In this document: positions 23,558 to 34,584 of the stretch, piece by piece
Position numbering within the stretch: position 1 is the first letter of the stretch
Layout of the letters: every line of letters starts with the position of its first letter
NCBI RefSeq assembly: GCF_010093595.1
Contig: NW_022985438.1
Span: 609,241-673,240, forward strand
Reading direction: 5' to 3'
DNA length: 64,000 bases
Origin: Mytilinidion resinicola
Lineage: Eukaryota; Ascomycota; Dothideomycetes; Mytilinidiales; Mytilinidiaceae
Notes under the pieces: generated by a model
Told to the model about the DNA's origin: nothing
The model's input: the letters and a program-made list of their open reading frames with translations, nothing else
Database searches by the model: none
Position numbers and translations under genes: made by a program

Positions 23558-25364
23558 GGAGGATGACTGAGACTGGATACGAGGGGTATGTGTCTGCGGA
23601 TTGCATTTGCCCGCGGCGGGAAGGCGGGGCGTGGGCGTTTCGGGCACTTCTTTCTCTTCAACTGCCCTGGAGATTGTGTTACTGCCGGGGATCGATGGGA
23701 TGAAGGGTTGAAGGAGGGATGAAATCGGACTGTACAAAATTAGGTAGTAGCTGTATAATTGCATGGAGTCCCTTCGCCTTCGATCTATCCTTCGGCGGGA
23801 GATGCCACAGATGGGGCTGATGCTGTGGATCTTTCCTCGTAATGCGGTAATTTGCTTGCAATGATGCGTCTTAATTGATGGGACTGCATCCACGCAGCGC
23901 AACTGCTGACCCCTTACGATGGTACGTGGCCAGCCCTCGTTCAGCAGCTACGGATGGAGTTAGTTCGGCTTGCACAACACGTGATGACAACCCAGCACTG
24001 TCATTATCACCGTCTCATGTGTCTACACCAGACTCCGGGAATATCCAAAACCTGCAACGACGTATATCAGTAGTATATCGAATCATCTGTAAGTTTTGTG
24101 TATCATAGTAGCTCTATAGGGGTCATGGCTTTGAAGTGTGGCTGTTACGTCCCCCTAGCACGAGCACGATCACAATCACGTGCTATAGATCAGGTGACGC
24201 CTGATCACGTGCGCTTCGGGGCCTGCATGGCCCGAGGCTCCGGCCACGCCTGCGCTTCCAATCAGAGCGCAGTCGTTCTGTTCTTTTGGGCTGGCCTGCG
24301 GGCAGCCTGGCGTACGTAGTGTCGTAACAGTGGCTGGTGCACGGTCAGCGTCCAATGTGGCACAAGTTCGCTCCGAGGCGGCGTGCGCCCATGCGGATTG
24401 CAGCCACTTCGCTAGGAGTGTGCGACGTCGCAGCTGCCTGGCTGAAATGCACGCCGCGTTGGCATGGCACGACTTGCACAGCTCGTTGATGGGGGGTCGG
24501 GTCATATGGAGGAGTCTGCTATGGGGTGGGGTGGATCCGGAGTGTCGCGTGCCCCTTTTTCATATGTATATTCGGCAAGCGCAGAAAGTTGATGCTCGGC
24601 GGATTCCAGGGAGGCATCCCGGCGCTAGCAAAGCTTGGAGAAGCTTGTGTCGGGTCAAGCTTTGCTCCCGGCTTGGGCATGATCGCTGCGTCGAGCCAGA
24701 TATAAAGATGCAAGCCGCTGGCAGGACTCTGTAACACACTCCGTAACACACTCTTTGCGACTCGCATCCGCCATCGTCGCGATGGGCTTCGTCGTCGCTA
24801 GGAAGCGGGTGTCTGGCCTTGCTGCGGCCCCATGGTCCCGAGTCGCACGTCGGCTCAGATAAGCGGAGGAGGCAGAGTCTCGCCTTGGGCTCCGCTCCAT
24901 GAGGGCCCTCAAGCACTGTATATAGCAAGCTCGAACAGTCCAATTCCATCATTGCCCCTGGACCGCGTCACTGCCGTGAATAGGCACATGGCGGCAGTCT
25001 CGACGGAATGGACGCGTAACGAGCCCTACCAGCTTCCGTCGGCGATTGGGTCAGTGCACTCGCCCATCCTAGCCCGCTGGAGTCGTCCGTCGGTCTTGCA
25101 CTTCCCCCCCGGCGGCCGCCTGCGCCATAGATATCTCCTGGCTGCTACATATCTCCACGCGAGACCCAATGTCTGCCACGCTGCTCTCTGGCCTCACCGA
25201 CGACGAGTGAACGAAAAGGACATCGCCCCGCCCCAGCCGCCCACCCGACCCCGTTGCTCGACTTTGCCGCCCACTCCCGCTTTGTACGGTCTCCGCCTTC
25301 TGTCGCCGTACATTCCTGCTGCTCGGATCATGCTTCTAGCAAGCTGCCACGTCTGCTGATCATC
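23558..25364. other. long upstream region of the LicD-like gene
   Basis: 1.8 kb without a supported gene. It contains three CACGTG boxes (23978-23983, 24177-24182, 24206-24211), TATA-like sites (tataaaga near 24700, tatatagc near 24915) and a long GC-rich part. The last 300 bases are pyrimidine-rich. Reading frames here show no protein-family features. The length suggests a complex promoter or an unannotated non-coding transcript. Confidence 0.5.
24170..24215. promoter_or_regulatory. paired E-boxes around a palindrome
   Basis: Two CACGTG boxes 29 bases apart flank GATCAGG-TGACG-CCTGATC, a perfect 7-base inverted repeat with a 5-base loop. CACGTG is the core site of fungal bHLH regulators such as Cbf1, Pho4 and SREBP types. 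It lies about 1.2 kb upstream of the LicD-like start and about 620 bases past the PRP8 stop. Confidence 0.45.
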
Positions 25365-26411
25365 ATGGTAATTCGGACTCCGCTGCTGCTGTCGCTGCTC
25401 GTGACCCTCGCTGCGCTGGTGCATGCCATCCCAACCCTGCGGAGACGAGACGCCGATATTGAGAGCCTCTACGGCATCACGGCCCTGAGGCGCGACCACA
25501 GCGGCAAGCGTGGCGACAACAAGCAGAAATACTTCCACGAGTCCACCGTGAGTTTCTCCTCACAGTCGCACCAAGCCGTGCCCGTCTGACCGCCGCAGTT
25601 CCACCCCCACTACGATGGCCGCTTCGCCGACAAGGTCCTGTCCTACGACGACCGCCGCGCCAACCTGGTCGTGATGATGAAGACCTATCTTTCCGCTATG
25701 CACGAAATCGGCACCGAAACGTGGATAATGCATGGCTCGTTGCTGGGCTGGTGGTGGAACCGCAAGATCATGCCGTGGGACTCGGACGTCGACGTGCAGG
25801 TCTCAGAGGCCGGCATGGACTTCCTCGCCGCCTACCACAACATGACCATTCACCACTACCAGCTCCCCGGCGAGGCCAAGGGCAGAGATTACATGCTCGA
25901 GATCAATCCGCACTACGTCAATGGCTCGACGGCAGACAAGCTGAACGTGATTGACGCCAGGTGGATTGATACGCATACAGGGTTGTTCATTGATATCACC
26001 GCGCTAAGACGCGATAAAGAGGCCGAGGCGAAGGGCATGAAGGGCGTCATGATGTGCAAGGACAAGCACCGGTACGAGGAAGCGCAAATCTTCCCGCTCA
26101 GGGATAGCTTTTTCGAAGGCATACCGGTCAAGATTCCGTATGCGTATGCGGAGTTGCTGGAGGAAGAGTATGGGACGAAGGCGTTGACGAGGGTCAACTT
26201 TGAAAAACATCACTTTGATGAGGAGAAGATGGAGTGGATACCGCTGAAGTAAGATCTACCCTTCACGAATTTGCGAACTTGAAAGATACTAACGTATATA
26301 CGCAGAGGTGCCAAAGATGAACCAAAGAAAAGACCACGGCCTTTAAAACCGGGGCTTAGAACCAGACCCGGTGGTGGGAGCGGCAGTAGAAACGCAGCTA
26401 GAACTCTGTGA
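25365..26411 (+). CDS. secreted LicD-family protein
   Basis: Three exons, 25365-25547, 25599-26248 and 26306-26411; predicted 312 aa. Residues 1-21 are a signal peptide or anchor (MVIRTPLLLSLLVTLAALVHA), followed by a dibasic stretch (PTLRRRDA) that could be a Kex2-type site. The LicD signature lies at about residues 104-125: HGSLLGWWWNRKIMPWDSDVDV, where the acidic D-S-D-V-D is the nucleotidyltransferase-type metal site. LicD proteins move phosphocholine or phosphosugars onto glycans; fungal relatives (the yeast Mnn4 domain and Yarrowia Mpo1) promote mannosyl-phosphorylation of N-glycans in the Golgi. By inference this protein acts on glycans in the secretory pathway. The third exon adds a basic, proline-rich tail (KDEPKKRPRPLKPG); without it the protein would end at WIPLK (26252). 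Confidence 0.85.
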
Positions 26412-27302
26412 GAGTCTCAGAGATCTCAACAGCGCGCGTGATAACCTTGCTACGAACTACGGGCTCATCGTACTGAGGATCTAGTGCCTCACCACCGGAG
26501 CTGCCCCATCCCTTCCGAAGCGGATTCGCATGGCCACTTCGATTCTCGCCTGTCCTATCCTTTCAATCTCCGAATCTACTCATTCCTACGTACCTATTAC
26601 CTCAAGGCATTGACGTCGGCGCACGTCTCATTACTCCTTGTAGATCAGCCGATTGATCTAATACGCCGTCATTCTTATACCCCTACGACATTACACACCT
26701 AAATAATCGTGAACTTTCGACAAAGCGAGGCGCTTACCGGAGTTTGTAGACTTTCCCCCCTTCGTTATGCTTACAGGAATTGGGACGATGCTGTTGATGG
26801 AGTCTTAAAATCATGTTGGATAGGGGGGTTCGAGCATGTTCATATTCGATCGGCGTGTATTGTATCATGTTTCAGTGGTGTCCTGACAGGGAGGGGCGCT
26901 TCCGGAAAGTCAATAGGACTGAGGTTGCGGAGCAGATAGTTTTAATACCGCGGTCCTGTGGAAACTACAATCAGTGATGTTGGCTCATCTATCTATCAAT
27001 CGTCAGTGAAAGTTGCTGACATGGCAATTGGCCACTACTCGGGATGGTTCAAATGCTTCCCATTCTCTTGGAAATGTAACATATCTATTCAAACAGAACA
27101 AAAAGCAGGATGTTGTGCAGCGAACCAGGCAAGTGCCCATTCTACGAGAAAGTGTCATGACATGAGGTCAAGGTGAGTTTTGCTTGGCCGAGCTATCATG
27201 CTGCTGCCTGTCACCCCGCCCAGTAAACCCTCGACTATTCTACACACCAAATCGTGCATCTGGACTCTGCCTCTACTAACTAAACCTCAAAACTTCACAA
27301 AG
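26412..27302. other. intergenic region
   Basis: 891 bases, mildly AT-rich. No family-recognisable frame, repeat or RNA gene was seen. The last 100 bases are pyrimidine-rich and likely the F-box gene leader. Confidence 0.5.
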
Positions 27303-29100
27303 ATGGAGCAGTGCCGTCTTTTGTCCCTCGCAGATGAGCTTCTCGTCTCCATTGTTGAAACTCTTGCCAACGATAGGCAGTCACTTGCCAGGCTCGCCTC
27401 GACATGTGCGCATCTCAAGGAAATCTCAGAGCCGTACATCTACCGCGACATCAAGCTACAGAACACAGTCGAGGCGGATCACATCGCTAGCAGTATCAAG
27501 GCTGACGAGGCGAGGGCTCTTGCGGTCCATTCCTTGGACAGTCGTTTGGGGTCTAGTACTCACTATTCCTCCCGATCACCACCAGCCTCAAACACAGCAA
27601 CAAACTTCAACTTTTTCATGGGAGATTTCAAGAATTTGCGCAACTGGACTCTCGAATCTCCTTACACTAACTATTCTCGATGGATGGGAAGGCCGGGGTC
27701 ACGGTGGATTGACAATGATATGGAGCGAATCATTGAAGTCTTTCAGCTTGCAGGCCTTGCTTCACCCTTGATCGAGCAGCCGCAACCACTCCCACTGCTC
27801 CAGTCATGTTAGTAAATCTGCTATTTCTAAACAATTTCCTTCTGTTCGTTCCCATAGTTCGCCGTCGTGGGGCATTAGTCTGTGCGTATTTTCATTACCT
27901 CGGCCTGGGGTGCTCCAAAGAATTTTCAAAAGTCTAGGCAAGATGTAGAACTTGTCATCATACTTCCGGACCGCCTTCTCGAGACCTTGGCCGGTTTGGG
28001 CATTGATAGAGTATACACTGGAGATACACCAAAGCGGCAGTGATTTAATGTACCGAAACTGAGGACCTAATTTTCGCTATGTTCTGGAAACTTCAGGAGG
28101 ACTGCCTCACGACAAATCATGTTGGGTAATTAGCAAGACGGTCACAATTTATGCTAACACCCTAGCAGTCACTCTGCATCCCCACGGAGACAATTCGCGT
28201 TATTACCGTCTAGACCGTTTGGGTGCCATATTTCTTCACCCGTCACTTCGCACCATTCATCTCTCCTGCGTCACTATCGACGAAGGCCTTGAATACCTCC
28301 AGCAATACCAGCACACAACTCCACTCACCAGTCTCATCTTTGATGAATGCGAAATCTCCGCCCCTGGCCTGGCGTCAGTTCTCTGCGCTCCGAAAGGTCT
28401 CACTGACCTTACGCTGGGCGAAAACATGCACCACAGCGACTATACTGATCTCTTTCAAAGAAGGCGCCTACGCGACAGTCAAGATGGTCTTGTTGGCGCT
28501 CTATTGCAACAAGCCCATTCGCTCCGATTTTTTAAGCACCTCAGCGAAACATCAAGCCCCATAAGAGGTCTCAACGTGTTTCCAGCGTTACGCAGATTGG
28601 AGTTAACTCGCGTTGATATCCGTCAACTTTTCAAATTCGAACACTTCCTCCCCTCTGACCTTGAATCGCTGATCCTGATCGAGCCGCGGGAACACTGGAT
28701 TGGACAGCTCGACCACGTGCCTAGTGTACTAGCAGCACACTGGCTGAGGAACCTGAAGACGCTGTCCTTCATAGTAACGCTCCATTATCATCTAGGAGTG
28801 CTATCCGATAAGCTCTGGGGAGATGCATTGGCACCAAGAATCCACAAACTGGCCTATGAGCTGCGTACTGGTGGTGTCTGCTTTCGAATCCTTGCTCGCA
28901 ACGACTACACCGGGGCCATGCCTCCATATCTGGACGGCGAAAAGATTCCGGAGCCTGTCGTGGTCTACGACTCGCAGGACTATTCATTCGAGGCGAGACT
29001 TGGGGAGGACATCCCGTTAGAGGAGAGGCGGAACAAGGACGAGCTCACAGAGGATGAGCTGAATGTTCTAAAAAGGCACACGGATCGGCAAGTGTTGTAG
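27303..29100 (+). CDS. F-box-like protein
   Basis: Two exons, 27303-27807 and 28169-29100, joined in phase across a 361-base intron (PLLQS-F-TLHPHGDNSRYY); predicted 478 aa. The start, CRLLSLADELLVSIVETLA followed by RQSLARLASTCAHLKEISEPYIYRDI (residues about 3-52), is a typical fungal F-box. The rest has irregular leucine-rich segments (LTSLIFDECEIS, GLTDLTLGENMHHS, LRRLELTRVDI), as in fungal F-box/LRR-like proteins that recruit substrates to SCF ubiquitin ligases. No substrate can be inferred. The start codon at 27303 is preferred over upstream ATGs because it directly precedes the F-box and has AAAGATGG context. The intron is unusually long for this genome. Confidence 0.72.
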
Positions 29101-30511
29101 TCTGTAGGGGAACTACTTGGGACGACGTAGATATAGAGACGCTAGATACCGACGTCGCTATTGACGATTTGGGGTCTTTGCTTGATTTGGATGAGGAGTC
29201 TACGTTGGATGAGTGTTGGCAATAAGTAGATAGAGCGCGAAGACCAGCTTGGCTACGGCCAGTTACTCTAAAATACGACAAATGTCATGTGTATGTTATG
29301 CTCAGGGTGTACATTAGAAAGTCGAAATCCAAAGCGCTCATTTACCACGTGATTAGTAGCATCAAGGCCCAAGCGCAACCTCGCATCCTTGGAATCCCTC
29401 CTCGTTATCTCGTCGAGCCTGGCTTTGCCCTCGAGTTTCCCCATCATCCCTTTCAGCGTGAAATGGCTTAGCTGAAATGCTTTCAAATGCTGCTCCACAG
29501 GACCCCTCACTTCCAGCCGCATGGGCTTAAATCGGTCCGCATTATGCACGTTCTCAGCCGTGGATGCGAGGTCAGACACATTTCTGCAGGCCAAGGCTAC
29601 CGTACACGAGCAATATTGGTATCACAGAACACTTCCGACATCAAAGAACATGATTTTGGCCGCAAAATTGCTCATTCTTCTCGCTCAAATTAGAGCAGTC
29701 CGGAAATATAAGATGGGTGTAATTCCCCTTCTTCGATTGCCAATCTGTTGTCTTTTCTATACTCGCAGCTGAAAATTGATATGCCGCATTAGCGTCCCTA
29801 ATCACGCTGTCGAAAAGGTCTCGAAGTGTGGTCTCAGAGCTGCATCTTCACCGACAATCGCTCCCTCAAGCCACTCCAAATGCAGCTTACGCACTTTGTC
29901 ACATTTTCCTATGGCGTTTGCTGGCCCGTTCACACACCGAGGGCTACTCAGCTCAACCCGTCTTCCGCTTACGCCGTCAGATGCGGAGTATTCGGGGCCA
30001 AGCTCCAAGAGGTCTCATACACTCGTGATCTGGACGCTGAGACGTTCTCTTCGAAACTCGAAGCCAATCATAACTTCCTCCTCACAATAACCAAGCCTCT
30101 ATCAACACCATTGGCAGCCACTTCTGCACTTGATGGGATCTCTGGGAAAGCTGGGCTGGTCTAGACACGTTCTTTCCCCGCCTCTTTGACTGTCTTGCTG
30201 CACGCCTAGATGGCGAAAGCTGAAAATTTGCTTGAAACTACTCTAATCCCACTACAAGGTGCTTCAGCAGTGCTATATCCGGACTTTCTAATGGATCATG
30301 GCTTTTTTGGAGGTTGTGGATTTGCTAGATGTTCAGCTGAAGCACACGGGCCCTGTTGCAGAATCACAAGGCTCTGCGACCTGGTTGACATAAAGGACCG
30401 CGAGCGCGAGCTTTGAGCTATAGAAATCCTGAACAGCTTCTCCAGACCTCAGAAATAATATAACATAACATTTGGCAATTCTCTTAAGGCTGATCGGTTA
30501 GGACCGCAACC
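29101..30511. other. gene-poor region with possible decayed minus-strand fragments
   Basis: 1.4 kb between the F-box gene and the tyrosinase. On the minus strand, 29594-29268 (EQHLKAFQLSHFTLKGMMGK) and 30008-29802 (KVRKLHLEWLEGAIVG) have the leucine-spaced look of F-box/LRR proteins but no F-box, start or continuous frame. They may be remnants of an F-box paralogue or chance frames. I do not call a gene here. Confidence 0.25.
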
Positions 30512-32846
30512 ATGGCGAGCTCGAACATCGCTGCTACTGGTGTACCTACCACTCCTGACGCCAACGGTATAGTCTCGCAATGAATAAGGCCAGTAGTCAT
30601 GCTGAATGAATGATAGGTGCGGTCCCCATCAGACGAGAAATTCGCGATCTCCAGGCGAATTACAAAGACCAATGGAACCTCTACCTTCTGGGCCTCGCCG
30701 CCTTCCAAAACGTGTCTGAGACAGACCTGCTTTCGTACTACCAATTGGCCGGTACGCCTTTAGAGTGACATGCTCTTCGAATCTTCACTGCTTATCTTTT
30801 AATAGGCATTCATGGCGAGCCATACATTCCTTGGAACGATGTCGCCGGTATACAGAATCCAGGGAACGGCGGATACTGCACTCACAGCTCGATCCTTTTC
30901 TTGACCTGGCATCGTCCATATCTCGCTCTGTACGAGGTTTGTAGCATCTATCGAATTCCAGAAAAATGCTTGGGTTGCCTCGAGGGGACCAAGGCTGATC
31001 GTCTTCATAGCAATCTCTCTATGCCATCATCCAAGGAATTGCGCAAGAGTTTCCCTCTGCAGTCCAAGCCCGCTATGTCGCCGCTGCAAAGGATTTCAGG
31101 ATGCCATATTGGGATTGGGCCGCGAAGGTCGGCTCTGGAAGCGCATTTCCGTCTGCGATTAGCTCCCAAACCGCCACAGTCATTGATACCGATGGCGCTA
31201 CGAAGCAGATCAACAACCCGCTTTTCAGTTTCCAGTTTCCCGCGAGTGCTAGCGAAGGAGATCTAGATCAAAACGTAATGTTGTCTTTCAGTGTTACATA
31301 CATAACTTTGCTTATTATCATTAGTGGAGCAGCTTCCCAGGCACTCTTCGCTACCCAGATAGTAGCGACTCGACTGCGCAATCTAACAATTCTTCAGTGA
31401 CCCAAATCATTAACCGGGAGAACCCCTCGCTCCGCAACAACGTTTCTTTGATTCTTCTCTCATACACCCAATTCGACGCCTTTAGCAACAATCAATGGCT
31501 TCGGAACGGCCGACCAGGAACCTACGGAAGTCTTGAAGACTTGCACAACGAGATCCACGATAAAGTGGGTGGAGGCGGACATATGGGCTCTTTGGAAGTG
31601 TCTGCTTTCGATCCTGTATTTTGGCTACATCATTCGTAAGTTACGCCATATGCCTACGAAACGTATCTATCCCGGAGGCTGTATTCAAGTGCTGATCTTC
31701 CCAAGCAATGTCGACCGCCTCTGGGCTATATGGCAAACCCTCAACCCAAATAGTTTTGTGACTCCCAAAGCTAGTGAAGGTAACTTTACCACGCAGCAGG
31801 GTGCGCGCGAAGATGCGAACAGCCAACTCAAGCCTTTCTGGAACACGACTGGAACCAAATTCTGGGTGTCTACTCAAGTGAAGGACACGAAGACCTTTGG
31901 ATACGCTTACCCCGAGACCCAGAGCTGGGCGTTCCCAAGCACTCAAGCGTATCAGTCAGCACTTCGGAGCACGGTGACGCAGGAGTACGGTGGGAACGTC
32001 CTGTCGAACTTCTTCGCAAATGCGGGCGCTGCAACAGCGCAAATACAGACCGCGGCTCTTCCAGGAGCCGTGCCGAAGCAATTGGCACAGCATTTCGTTC
32101 AGAAGGGCACGCAACCAGCAGATGTCGCTGCTCCAAGTCTTGCAGCCCAGGTTGCCATACATCACCCTGCTAAAACGGACAACAAAACGCTCCAATCAGT
32201 CGTTAAAACCGCAGAAGTAGCTCCTTCACCCGCAACAACTCCCTCTGAGAAGAAGGCTGAGCCAGCTGCCACACCTGTTGCTCCTCCCAAGGCCTCCGCC
32301 ATCGTACCGGAGAAATTTGCACACATCGCCCCAGACAACACATACACAGAGTGGATCACCAATCTCCGAGCCCTCAAACACGGCCTGTCGCAGACTTTCC
32401 GCGTCTTCATCTTCCTCGGTGACTTTAACCCTGACCCCAAGACCTGGCCACTGGAGGAGAACCTAGTGGGCCGCTTCACAGTCCTCGGGCGCGCCCCAGA
32501 TACCGGCTGTGCCAAGTGCAAAACAGATCAGGAAGACGAGCTCGTGGTGACGGGGACCGTGCCACTGACGACGGCACTTCTCCGAGAGGTTGTGGCGGGC
32601 CGGCTGCACAGCTTGCAAACCGAGGAGGTGGAGCCGTATCTTGTGCGGCATTTGCACTGGCGCGTGACGCTATTCAATGGGGAGGAAAAGGAGAGGAGCG
32701 AGGTGCCTGGGTTGAAGGTGGCAGTTGTGAGCACGGAGGTGAGGATCGCAGAGGATGGGACGCCGGTGTTTGGGAGCGAGTATGCGACGCATCCTGCGAT
32801 TACGGATGGGAGGCCGGCGGGGCTGCTGCCGGATGATGATGTTTAG
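30512..32846 (+). CDS. tyrosinase (type-3 copper phenol oxidase)
   Basis: Six exons: 30512-30566, 30617-30751, 30806-30936, 31011-31274, 31325-31635 and 31706-32846; predicted 678 aa. The CuA site is formed by H66 (GIHGEPY), H90 in GYCTHSS and H99 in TWHRPYL. C88-x-H90 is the Cys/His pair that forms the thioether bridge in fungal tyrosinases. The CuB site has H269 and H273 (LHNEIHDKV) and the HH at 297-298 in FWLHHSNVDRLW. After about residue 400 a Pro/Ala/Lys-rich linker leads to a beta-rich C-terminal domain that in fungal tyrosinases covers the active site until cleaved. No signal peptide is visible, so the enzyme is probably cytosolic and latent. It oxidises monophenols and catechols to quinones (melanin or defence pigments). 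The gene converges with the GH125 gene 184 bases downstream. Confidence 0.93.
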
Positions 32847-33030
32847 GAGTGCTTTCTTTTGTGAGGCGTGGCTATAGGTTGGGCTATAGGTTAAATTGTT
32901 CTCTATTGAAGAGGAGTACTTGGTTCACGTTTGATTGTCACACTCAAAGAGCCGTAGCACTATCAAGTAACTCCATGTATGTGTCCATGGTCTTCACGCT
33001 GAGTCTATCAGAATCAGGGGCTCTTCATCC

Positions 33031-34584
33031 TCAGTTTCCATTCCCCTGAAAGCTCATCGCCAGCACCTCAGGCATCCTCTCCTCCAAGTCCAGCAGCGTC
33101 TGCCCAAACAATCCATTCGCCCAACTGAACCACTGCCGTGTCCAGTCACTCTCATTCCAACTATTCACGCTCTCATGCACCAGCCCAAACCCAGCCGTAC
33201 TTCCCAGCACCTGACCCAGCTGCTCCACAATCTCGCCCTCATCTGTACTAGTCAGTATCCGCGCAATCGCCGCCATCGGCCACGCGTAGCCAGGTCCCAG
33301 GTGCGGCCCGCCAATCGCAGAGAGCACGGGCCCAGCCATGAAGTACGGGTTCTTCTGCGAGAGGAGCAGAGCGCGCGTGTTCTTGTAGATGGTAGAATCC
33401 GCCGTCGTATATCCGAGGAATGGCGCCGATAGGAGCGACGGGATGTTGGCGTCGTCCATGACCGTCTGGCCGCCGTAGCCGTCGATCTCGTAGGCGTAGA
33501 TGCACCCGGCGGTGGGGTGCTCGATGACGCCGTGGGTCTCGATGGCGTCGCGGAGGTTGCCCGAGAGAGTTTCCATGCGGGTTGCGAGATCGGCGCTAGT
33601 GGAGGTGTTGAGTTGGGCCATGATTTTCGACGTTGAGAGGAGGTACGTCGCGAACATCATGTTGGAGGGGATGAAGGGCTGGTAGATTGTAGCGTCGTCT
33701 GACGGCCGGAAGGCGCTACGGATGAGGCCGGTGCCGTTGGCGGTTGGGTTGCCGAGGCCGTTGTTCTCGAGGGTTTCGGAGGCGCGGGTTGTATCCCGTG
33801 TGAAGGTGTAGGGAGATGTGAGAACGGAGCCGTTGGCGGCGTAGGTGGGCGTCATCATGCCTTCGGCTACATCTAAGACTGCAGAGATGGCGGAGACCCA
33901 GGAGTACTTTGAGAAGAATGATAGATCGCCGGTGGAGTTGTAGTAATTTGTGGAGACCTCGAGGAAGGCGGCCAATGAATCGAGCTCATATTTGCACTCG
34001 AAGACACTAGTGTTGGAGTAAGGAGGAGTCACGATATCGTTGCTCGCGGCGCCATTTACGGCTGGGGGAATCTTGGATTCAACCGGTGGCTGAAAGGAGT
34101 TACAGTAGGGTGAAGTGAGGAGATAGCGAGCTTGGAGGTTAATCACGCCTCTGTAGAGCGAGGCTAGTGAGTCCAGTGAGGAATCTGCCTTCAGGAATGG
34201 GAGATACGACTGCATCTGGTTCGCCGAGTCTCGAAGCCACATGGCGTTGATGTCGCCGGTGATGACGAAAGTAAGCTCTTCATCGCTGCCAGCGGCATAC
34301 CCCTTCCATTTGATGGCGGTGTCGAGGGTGTTGGGATAGGCGTTCTGGAAGAGGCGGTATAAGTCCGGGTCTTTAATGACTGATTCCATGCTCTTGATCT
34401 TGTCTTCGATATCCTGTAAGACAAAGGTGCGGCATTCAGCCGCAGGCCGCATGTATGAGAGGTGGTATTTGCCGGAGGAGTAGGGCTCATGAAGCTGCTT
34501 GGCATAGTCCGAGTAGTCGGGGCACACTGCGTATACCAAGAGAGGAAGATAGAGAGCGGACAGGAGCATGGTGGATAGCCACAT
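33031..34584 (-). CDS. secreted GH125 exo-alpha-1,6-mannosidase
   Basis: Single-exon 517-aa reading frame. Residues 1-20 form a signal peptide (MWLSTMLLSALYLPLLVYAV). The body matches the GH125 (formerly DUF1237) family: WKGYA followed by DEELTFVITGDINAMWLRDS (about 93-115, with the catalytic-region motif GDINAMWLRDSANQ), PFLGY, YFMAGPVLSAIGGPHLGPGYAWPMA and VHESVNSWNESDWTRQWFSWANGLFGQ near the C-terminus. Family members remove terminal alpha-1,6-linked mannose, so the likely role is trimming of fungal or plant-surface mannans outside the cell. Length and motif order are those of an intact gene. Several N-x-S/T sites (NTS, NSTG, NGS, NTSTS) fit a secreted glycoprotein. Confidence 0.93.
   Translation of the reverse strand: MWLSTMLLSALYLPLLVYAVCPDYSDYAKQLHEPYSSGKYHLSYMRPAAECRTFVLQDIEDKIKSMESVIKDPDLYRLFQNAYPNTLDTAIKWKGYAAGSDEELTFVITGDINAMWLRDSANQMQSYLPFLKADSSLDSLASLYRGVINLQARYLLTSPYCNSFQPPVESKIPPAVNGAASNDIVTPPYSNTSVFECKYELDSLAAFLEVSTNYYNSTGDLSFFSKYSWVSAISAVLDVAEGMMTPTYAANGSVLTSPYTFTRDTTRASETLENNGLGNPTANGTGLIRSAFRPSDDATIYQPFIPSNMMFATYLLSTSKIMAQLNTSTSADLATRMETLSGNLRDAIETHGVIEHPTAGCIYAYEIDGYGGQTVMDDANIPSLLSAPFLGYTTADSTIYKNTRALLLSQKNPYFMAGPVLSAIGGPHLGPGYAWPMAAIARILTSTDEGEIVEQLGQVLGSTAGFGLVHESVNSWNESDWTRQWFSWANGLFGQTLLDLEERMPEVLAMSFQGNGN

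Noticed and set aside
29826..30164. 112-codon plus-strand frame before the tyrosinase
   Set aside because: No domain, no splice partner, and it overlaps the leucine-spaced minus-strand fragment; neither strand is convincing.
30512..34584. Tyrosinase and GH125 mannosidase as part of a biosynthetic cluster with the MFS and SDR genes
   Set aside because: No backbone enzyme (polyketide synthase, NRPS, terpene cyclase) is present, the genes are spread over 20 kb among housekeeping genes and share no visible regulatory motif.
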